A DNA stretch of 64,000 bases from contig NZ_CP155729.1 in the NCBI RefSeq assembly GCF_039724765.1, forward strand, positions 2,427,501 to 2,491,500, written 5' to 3'. Both the position numbers and the translations under genes were made by a program. The stretch comes from Sagittula stellata E-37 (GTDB lineage Bacteria > Pseudomonadota > Alphaproteobacteria > Rhodobacterales > Rhodobacteraceae). This document shows, in pieces, positions 58,911-64,000 of the stretch. A model generated the notes under the pieces. It was not told where the DNA came from and made no database searches. It saw only the letters and a program-made list of their open reading frames with translations. Position 1 is the stretch's first letter. Every line of letters starts with the position of its first letter.

Positions 58911-60166
58911 CCCTGACAACCGACACACCCTATGCCCTGAGCGCGCCGCCAGCCTCCTTGTCGGAACCTTTGGAGGGCAGTCTGAAGGTGGACATCGCCC
59001 TGGTCGGCGCCGGGTTCAGTGGCGCGATAGCGGCGCTCATGCTGGCGCGGCGCGGTGTTTCAGTGGCCTTGATAGAGGCGGCGGAGGTCGGCCACGGCGG
59101 ATCCGGGCGCAACCACGGGCAGTGCATTCCTGTTTTCGGCTACCTGGACGAAAAAACCTTGCCACCCGAAGGCTTTGTGCTGCTGCGCGATTCCGGGCGC
59201 AAGGTCTTCAAGACCATCGAAGAACTGGGGATCGCGTGCGAACCGGTGCAGAAGGGATGGCTGAACGCCGCCCACGATGCCGCTGGGTTGGAGCGTGCCC
59301 GTGCAGCCCACGCGAAATACGCAGGCCTCGGAAAGGCGGGGGCGTTCCTCGGACCGGACGAGGTGGAGGCGTTGAGCGGCGTCCGCGGCTATCTCGGCGG
59401 CTGGGTACATCGTGACGGCGGTCATCTGAACCCTCTGGCTTACGTGCGTGGCCTTGCCGGGGCCGCACAGGCGGCAGGCGCGGCGCTGCACGTGCGCACA
59501 CCTCTGACGGCTATCTCGCGGCAGGGCGGCCGGTGGCTGCTGAAGACGCCTCGTGGCGACATCTCGGCCCGCGCGGTGGGCCTGACGGTCAACGCATACG
59601 GGGACGCTGCGATCCCGCCGCGCCTGAGGCGGAGCCTCGTGCCCATGCGCTCCTACGCCATTGCGTCGGCCCCCCTAAAGCCCGACCAGCGCCGTGCCGT
59701 GCTGCCCGGCGGCGTGAATTTCAGCGACACCCGGCGCGATCCCATGTTCTTCCGCGTCGACGAGAGTGGCCGCATCATAACCGGTGGGCTGGTCGAACTG
59801 CGGCGCGGGCGGCTTGGTGGACCAACCGTGGCGCAGGCGGGCAGGCGGCTGGCGCGGCTCTACCCGGAACTCGAAGGGCTGGGGTTCACCCATCACTGGT
59901 CGGGCATGGTGGGTATCTCGGCCAGACAGCGGCCGGCGATCTTCGAGATCAATGAGGGCCTTTGGGCGTTGGCCGGGTATTCGGGCAGGGGTGTACCGAC
60001 GACGATGGCGCTTGGGCGCGCACTGGCCGCGACGCTTGTGGATCGGGCCGAGGGCGCCCGGCTCTGGCCGCATGATGCGCCTGGGCGTATCCCGGCCGCC
60101 GCGCTGATCGGTTTCGGTGTGCAAAGCTTGCGGGGACCGCTGAACAAACTGCGTGACAGGGTCTAG
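58907..60166 (+). CDS. FAD-dependent amine/amino-acid oxidoreductase (DAO family)
   Basis: Oxidoreductase of 419 residues. The dinucleotide fold is IALVGAGFSGAIAALMLARRG followed by LIEAAEVGHGGSGRNHGQCI, a signature of the PuuB/OrdL group of gamma-glutamylputrescine oxidases. The C-terminal FAD contact is WALAGYSGRGVPTTMALGR. Start ATG 58907 overlaps the amidohydrolase stop. It would oxidise an amine or N-substituted amino acid. The final TAG overlaps the stop of the convergent LacI gene within a single CTAG. Confidence 0.92.
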   Translation: MTLTTDTPYALSAPPASLSEPLEGSLKVDIALVGAGFSGAIAALMLARRGVSVALIEAAEVGHGGSGRNHGQCIPVFGYLDEKTLPPEGFVLLRDSGRKVFKTIEELGIACEPVQKGWLNAAHDAAGLERARAAHAKYAGLGKAGAFLGPDEVEALSGVRGYLGGWVHRDGGHLNPLAYVRGLAGAAQAAGAALHVRTPLTAISRQGGRWLLKTPRGDISARAVGLTVNAYGDAAIPPRLRRSLVPMRSYAIASAPLKPDQRRAVLPGGVNFSDTRRDPMFFRVDESGRIITGGLVELRRGRLGGPTVAQAGRRLARLYPELEGLGFTHHWSGMVGISARQRPAIFEINEGLWALAGYSGRGVPTTMALGRALAATLVDRAEGARLWPHDAPGRIPAAALIGFGVQSLRGPLNKLRDRV

Positions 60167-61197
60167 GTCAGTCGGTTCCGTACCGGCGCGCGGTAGAGTT
60201 CCGGCTGCACCTGCTCGATGACCGGCTTTCCATCCTCGCCCAGCAAGGCAAATGCGCGCCGCACAAGCATCTTGTGCCGTTGGCGCATCATGTGCACCGG
60301 AAACCGCAGCAACTGCCCTAAGGGTTCGTAGTCGAAGCACCCGAAGGCGCAGGCGTCCAGTTCGTGTTCGGGCAGGGTGGCGAGGAAGCGCAGCACGCCC
60401 TCGAATACCGAATCGGAATTGATGAACAGGCCGCGCGGCAAACCCCCGAGGCGTGCGTAGAGCGCGGCGATCGTCTCTGTCGCCGCATCGATGTCGTAGG
60501 TCTCGGCGATGATCTGAGAAGGGGCGACGCGGCCGACGTGGGAATAAAGCGCTTCCGAGAAACCTTCGACCCGATTGGCCGTGGACGGCAAACGTCGGTC
60601 GCCTCCGATGAAGTAGACGGTTTCGCGCGGACCGGTGCCGACCCCGCCGAGCGCCGTCATCGAGGCCAGGATTTCGCGTGTGAGGACCTGCGCCCCGGTG
60701 CGGTTGTCGGTTACGACAGAGGGCGCGCGCGCGCAGGGCTGGTCGACGAAGACATGGGGAATCCGGGCCGCCTCACATTGGCGGCTCAGGTCTTCCGGTG
60801 CGACGGTGCCGACAAAGAAAAGCGCGTCTATGGCCCATGAGGTGAGGTCGGCGACCGTGCTGCGCTCTTCCTCCGGGTCACGCTCGGTGGCGATGATGAC
60901 CGGGCAGAGATTTCGGGCCCGCACCTCGCGCGAGAAGGTCTGTGCGATCTGCGAGAAGAAGCGGTTGTACTCCGGCAGGAGCAGCGCCACGAGGCCGGAG
61001 CGCGACGTGCGCAGAGCCCGTGCCTGAAGGTTGGCGGAATACCCATGGTCGCGGGCGATCTCGATGATGCGCTGCGCGGTCGCCTCCGAAATGCGGCGTT
61101 TCTTCCAGGTGCCGTTCAAGGCGGCGGACACGGTGGAGGCCGAAGCGCCCGCCCGTTGCGCGATGTCATAGATCGTCTTTTTCTGGTTCTCGGACAT
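60163..61197 (-). CDS. LacI-family transcriptional regulator
   Basis: Repressor of 344 residues. The HTH begins KTIYDIAQRAGASASTVSAAL, followed by the hinge helix ANLQARALRTSRSGLVALLL and the periplasmic-binding-like domain (FFVGTVAPEDLSRQCEAARIP, VDQP, TDNRTGAQVL). The start at 61197 (MSENQKKT) has the usual distance to the HTH; an ATG at 61215 is less likely. It faces the ABC sugar operon across a promoter with two matching 20-bp operators. Confidence 0.94.
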   Translation of the reverse strand: MSENQKKTIYDIAQRAGASASTVSAALNGTWKKRRISEATAQRIIEIARDHGYSANLQARALRTSRSGLVALLLPEYNRFFSQIAQTFSREVRARNLCPVIIATERDPEEERSTVADLTSWAIDALFFVGTVAPEDLSRQCEAARIPHVFVDQPCARAPSVVTDNRTGAQVLTREILASMTALGGVGTGPRETVYFIGGDRRLPSTANRVEGFSEALYSHVGRVAPSQIIAETYDIDAATETIAALYARLGGLPRGLFINSDSVFEGVLRFLATLPEHELDACAFGCFDYEPLGQLLRFPVHMMRQRHKMLVRRAFALLGEDGKPVIEQVQPELYRAPVRNRLT

Positions 61198-61265
61198 ATG
61201 GTTGCATCTACCCATGCAAACGGACGCAAGGAAGTGTTGACAGGATGCACGGAGTCGTTATTTGT

Positions 61266-61285
61266 TTGCAACATCGATTGTGCAC
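61266..61285. promoter_or_regulatory. LacI operator, site 1
   Basis: TTGCAACATCGATTGTGCAC, with central CG. Read on the minus strand it matches site 2 in 15 of 20 positions, so the two sites are inverted relative to each other. Confidence 0.6.
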
Positions 61286-61343
61286 CCCGTTAACCCGTAG
61301 GCCATGACCCTGACGAAAGAGGTCGTGGATTTTTTCGGACATG

Positions 61344-61363
61344 TTGCACAAACGATTGCGCAA
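61344..61363. promoter_or_regulatory. LacI operator, site 2
   Basis: TTGCACAAACGATTGCGCAA is 16 of 20 self-complementary with central CG, typical for LacI-family proteins. It lies 43 bases upstream of the binding-protein gene start and 78 bases (centre to centre) from site 1, which would allow loop formation. Confidence 0.65.
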
Positions 61364-61405
61364 TTTTGAGGAGCTGGCGCGCGAAGCGCCATTCGGGAGG
61401 ATGAC

Positions 61406-62389
61406 ATGAAGAAACTGACAGGACTTGTCAGCGCGCTGGCGCTGACGGTTGGCCTTGCTACCGGCGCGGCCGCAGAGACCACCATGGGCGTCGTCGTGAA
61501 GATCGGCGGCATTCCGTGGTTCAACGCGATGGAAGATGGCATCAAGCGCCGCGCCGAGGAACTGGGCGTCACCGCCGAGATGATCGGCCCGGTTTCCGCC
61601 GACCCCGCGCTGCAGGTGCAGGCCATCGAAGATCTGATCGCCAAGGGCGTCGACGTCATCGGCGTGGTTCCGAACGACGAGGCCGCGCTTGAGCCGGTGC
61701 TGAAGAAGGCGCGCGACGCCGGCATCGTTGTCATCAGCCACGAGGGACCGGGGCTCGAAAACGTCGATTGGAACTTTGAGCTCGCCTCCGCCGAGGGCTT
61801 CGGCGAAGCTCACGCCAAGCTGCTTTCTGACATGACCCCCGAGGGCGGCAAGTACGCGGTTTACGTCGGCTCCCTCACTGTGCCGCTGCACAACGCATGG
61901 GCCGATGCTGCAATCGCCTGGATGAAGGAGAACCGCCCCGATATCGAGATCGTCGGCGAGCGTTACGGCGTGGCCGAGAACGTGGACGACTCGCGCTCGA
62001 CCGCGCTCGACCTGATTGCGGCGAACCCGGATCTGAAAGGCTTCCTCGCCTTCGGATCGCAGGGGCCGATCGGCGCAGGCCGTGCCGTGGAAGAGCGTCG
62101 CAAGATCGGCGAGATCCAGGTCATGGGGCCGTTCTCCCCCGGTCAGGGGCGCAAGATGATCCACTCGGGCGTCCTGGCAGGAGGTTACATGTGGAACCCC
62201 GCGCAGGCGGGCGAGGTCTTCGTCACGCTGGGCGTCATGCTGGCCAAGGGTGAAGAGATCACGGACGGCATGGATATTCCCGGCCTCGGGGTTGTGCATC
62301 CGGATGTCGAGAACAAGGACATCATCACCGACAACCTGTTGGAGATCAACGCGGATACCGTTGACGACTTGGCGGACAAGGGTCTGTAA
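61406..62389 (+). CDS. Sugar ABC transporter binding protein (ribose/rhamnose/AI-2 type)
   Basis: Periplasmic binding protein of 327 residues. Signal peptide KKLTGLVSALALTVGLATGAAA is followed by ETTMGVVVKIGGIPWFNAM, a CUT2 (peripla_BP_4) start. Further features are IEDLIAKGVDVIGVVPND and LLAANPDLKGFLAFGSQGP-like segment DLIAANPDLKGFLAFGSQG. Similar proteins bind ribose, rhamnose or autoinducer-2. The ATG at 61406 follows GGGAGG. First gene of a transporter operon regulated by the divergent LacI. Confidence 0.93.
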   Translation: MKKLTGLVSALALTVGLATGAAAETTMGVVVKIGGIPWFNAMEDGIKRRAEELGVTAEMIGPVSADPALQVQAIEDLIAKGVDVIGVVPNDEAALEPVLKKARDAGIVVISHEGPGLENVDWNFELASAEGFGEAHAKLLSDMTPEGGKYAVYVGSLTVPLHNAWADAAIAWMKENRPDIEIVGERYGVAENVDDSRSTALDLIAANPDLKGFLAFGSQGPIGAGRAVEERRKIGEIQVMGPFSPGQGRKMIHSGVLAGGYMWNPAQAGEVFVTLGVMLAKGEEITDGMDIPGLGVVHPDVENKDIITDNLLEINADTVDDLADKGL

Positions 62390-62455
62390 GGGCTCCTCCC
62401 TGCGGGCGGGTGGCCAGCGTGTCCCCGCCCGCGCATTCCTGACAAGAGGTGAGCA

Positions 62456-63961
62456 ATGACTGCCGAGGCAGATCGGTTCGCCCTGCGCCTTCACCGGGTC
62501 TCAAAGGCCTTCGGCGGGGTGCAGGCGCTCAAGGCCGTCGATTTCGAAGTGCGCGCCGGAGAGGTGCATTGCCTCGCCGGAGAGAACGGTTGCGGCAAGT
62601 CCACGCTGATCAAGGTGGTGACCGGTGTGCATACACCCGAGAGCGCCGACCTGATCGAGCTGTTCGGTGAACGGGTGTCGAAGATAAACCCGGTGCAGGC
62701 GCGGGCGCGCGGCGTATCGGTGATCTGGCAGGACCTCGCGCTGTTTCCCTACATGAGCGTGGCCGAGAACATCGCTTTCGACGACTTGGTGGGCCTGACA
62801 CCCCGCCCGGTGAAATACCGCGACATGGCGGCGCGCGCGGGTGCCGTGCTGGACCGTCTGGGCGTGACGCTGGATCTGCGGTCCCCTCTGGGGGCGCTGC
62901 CCATCGCGCAGCGGCAGGTGGTGGCCATCGCCCGCGCCCTGATGAACGACGCGCGACTGATCTTCATGGACGAGCCGACGGCCTCTCTGACGCAAGCCGA
63001 AACCGACCGCCTGCTCGATATCGTTCGCAAGTTGTCGGCGGATGGCGTGGCGGTTGTCTTCGTCTCGCACCGGCTGGCGGAGGTGCTGGAGATCGCAGAG
63101 CGGGTGACCGTCGTGCGCGACGGCAATCTCGTCGGTGTGTACCCGACGGAGGGCATGACGCAGGCGCGGTTGGGTGAGCTGATGACCGGCCATCTGATCG
63201 ACGATACGGTCTCGGCCCGCGACGTATCGCCGGACGCGGCAGAGGTCTTTGCCTGCGAGGGGCTGACGCGGCGGGGCGACTTCCGGGACGTGTCGCTCAA
63301 GGTGCGCGCGGGTGAGGTGCTGGGCCTGACAGGGCTGATCGGCGCGGGGCGGACGGAGTTGGCGCATGTCATGATGGGCATGACCGGAGCCGACGCTGGC
63401 GAGATGATGCTGGAGGGCCGCCCATACAATCCCCGCTCCATCCGCGAGGCCATCGCCCGCGGCATGGCCTATGTCTCTGAGGACCGCCTGTCGCTGGGCC
63501 TGCTGCAAAAGCAGAGCATCGCCGACAACACCGTGATTTCCGTGCTGAAGCGGCTGACCACGGCGACGGGGCTGATCTCGGACAGGCGCAAGGCCGAACT
63601 GGTGCGTCACTGGATCAAGGAGCTGGGCGTAAAGATCGGTGCTCCCGAAGATGCCATCTCCACGTTGTCGGGTGGCAACCAGCAGAAGGTTGTGTTGGCG
63701 AAATGGCTTGCGACAGAGCCGCGCCTCCTGATCCTCGACAGCCCCACGGTGGGCGTTGACGTGGGCGCACGGGCGGGGATTTTCCGCATCGTGCGGGCTC
63801 TGGCCGACGAAGGACTGGCGATCCTGCTGATCTCGGACGAGGTGACGGAAGTCATGCAGAACGCGGACCGCATCCTGCACATGGCGGATGGGCGTATCGT
63901 TTCGGAGGTCGACCCGCGCCGCATCACCGTCCCCGAACTGGAGGAGCGTATCTATGCATAA
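62456..63961 (+). CDS. Sugar ABC transporter double ATPase (RbsA/MglA-like)
   Basis: ATPase of 501 residues containing two ABC modules. The N-terminal one has GENGCGKSTLI, QRQVVAIARALMN and LIFMDEPTASLT. The C-terminal one has GLIGAGRTELAHVMMG (degenerate Walker A, as usual in RbsA), LSGGNQQKVVLAKWLA and LLILDSPTVGVDVGAR. It drives the CUT2 importer. The stop overlaps the permease start by eight bases. Confidence 0.95.
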   Translation: MTAEADRFALRLHRVSKAFGGVQALKAVDFEVRAGEVHCLAGENGCGKSTLIKVVTGVHTPESADLIELFGERVSKINPVQARARGVSVIWQDLALFPYMSVAENIAFDDLVGLTPRPVKYRDMAARAGAVLDRLGVTLDLRSPLGALPIAQRQVVAIARALMNDARLIFMDEPTASLTQAETDRLLDIVRKLSADGVAVVFVSHRLAEVLEIAERVTVVRDGNLVGVYPTEGMTQARLGELMTGHLIDDTVSARDVSPDAAEVFACEGLTRRGDFRDVSLKVRAGEVLGLTGLIGAGRTELAHVMMGMTGADAGEMMLEGRPYNPRSIREAIARGMAYVSEDRLSLGLLQKQSIADNTVISVLKRLTTATGLISDRRKAELVRHWIKELGVKIGAPEDAISTLSGGNQQKVVLAKWLATEPRLLILDSPTVGVDVGARAGIFRIVRALADEGLAILLISDEVTEVMQNADRILHMADGRIVSEVDPRRITVPELEERIYA

Positions 63962-64000
63962 CCACACGGTCGAACTCCGCCTTGCGGTGGTGCTTGCGCT
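63954..64000 (+). CDS. Sugar ABC transporter permease (partial, start only)
   Basis: The first 15 residues (MHNHTVELRLAVVLA) are visible before the window ends. ATG 63954 overlaps the ATPase stop by eight bases. From the operon order it should be an RbsC-type permease. Confidence 0.75.
   Translation, partial: MHNHTVELRLAVVLA

Noticed and set aside
1..64000. CRISPR array, insertion sequence, prophage or classical tRNA
   Set aside because: No regular repeat-spacer pattern, transposase, integrase or cloverleaf with matching arms was seen on reading both strands by eye; small or divergent cases could be missed.

Overview
The window is GC-rich, densely coding chromosomal DNA that looks like a member of the Rhodobacteraceae/Paracoccaceae (Roseobacter-type Alphaproteobacteria). 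The evidence is a circularly permuted two-piece tmRNA with a tag typical of the group, an alphaproteobacterial SspB, DUF2852, DUF4169 and RSP_2648-type PIN proteins, an Entner-Doudoroff operon, TRAP and many sugar ABC transporters, and a bacteriophytochrome with an HWE kinase. No insertion sequence, prophage, CRISPR array, rRNA or classical tRNA gene was recognised.

Left part (1-11.2 kb): a NarL-type two-component system with a Cache sensor (its response regulator is cut by the window edge), an MFS exporter, and a complete TRAP transporter (dctP-like, dctQ, very long dctM) ending in a clear terminator. A small membrane protein, the Bpt aminoacyl-tRNA-protein transferase, an RDD protein and a DUF2852 protein follow; the DUF2852 promoter carries a pair of similar dyads.

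Housekeeping part (11.4-28.6 kb): a YbaK-type deacylase and a quinone-reductase-like flavoprotein; glnE with a small partner; the Entner-Doudoroff genes eda and edd behind a LacI-type palindrome; a DUF6778-like lipoprotein; an RlmI-type methyltransferase overlapping a PIN protein; an orphan ABC ATPase; RHH and DUF4169 miniproteins; a serine hydrolase; fumC; a PAS histidine kinase; sspB; chrA; and a DUF4345 protein.

Middle part (28.7-40.4 kb): a small lipoprotein, then a permuted ssrA (tmRNA) gene on the minus strand that protein-only annotation would miss. Next come the heme oxygenase and bacteriophytochrome pair (light sensing), a complete cobalt ECF transporter (cbiKLMQO) under an upstream cobalamin riboswitch, and an SbcCD/Mre11-Rad50-like pair.

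Right part (40.9-64 kb) is a carbohydrate and amine catabolic region with five local regulators. (i) A HexR-like RpiR regulator, a shikimate-dehydrogenase-like enzyme and a cupin phosphoglucose isomerase face a xylulokinase-like kinase across a promoter with two HexR-consensus sites. (ii) A long minus-strand operon reads deoC, ALDH16-type aldehyde dehydrogenase, ribokinase-like kinase, two permeases, solute-binding protein, ATPase, ABM protein. It faces a DeoR regulator across an operator very like the E. coli DeoR site, and together these suggest uptake and breakdown of deoxyribose or a deoxynucleoside. (iii) An oligopeptide-type binding protein faces an RpiR regulator, an N-formylglutamate-amidohydrolase-like enzyme and an FAD amine oxidase. 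This combination may be a poorly described N-acyl or glutamyl amine pathway. (iv) A LacI regulator faces a ribose/AI-2-type ABC transporter whose permease runs off the right edge, with two matching operator sites between them.
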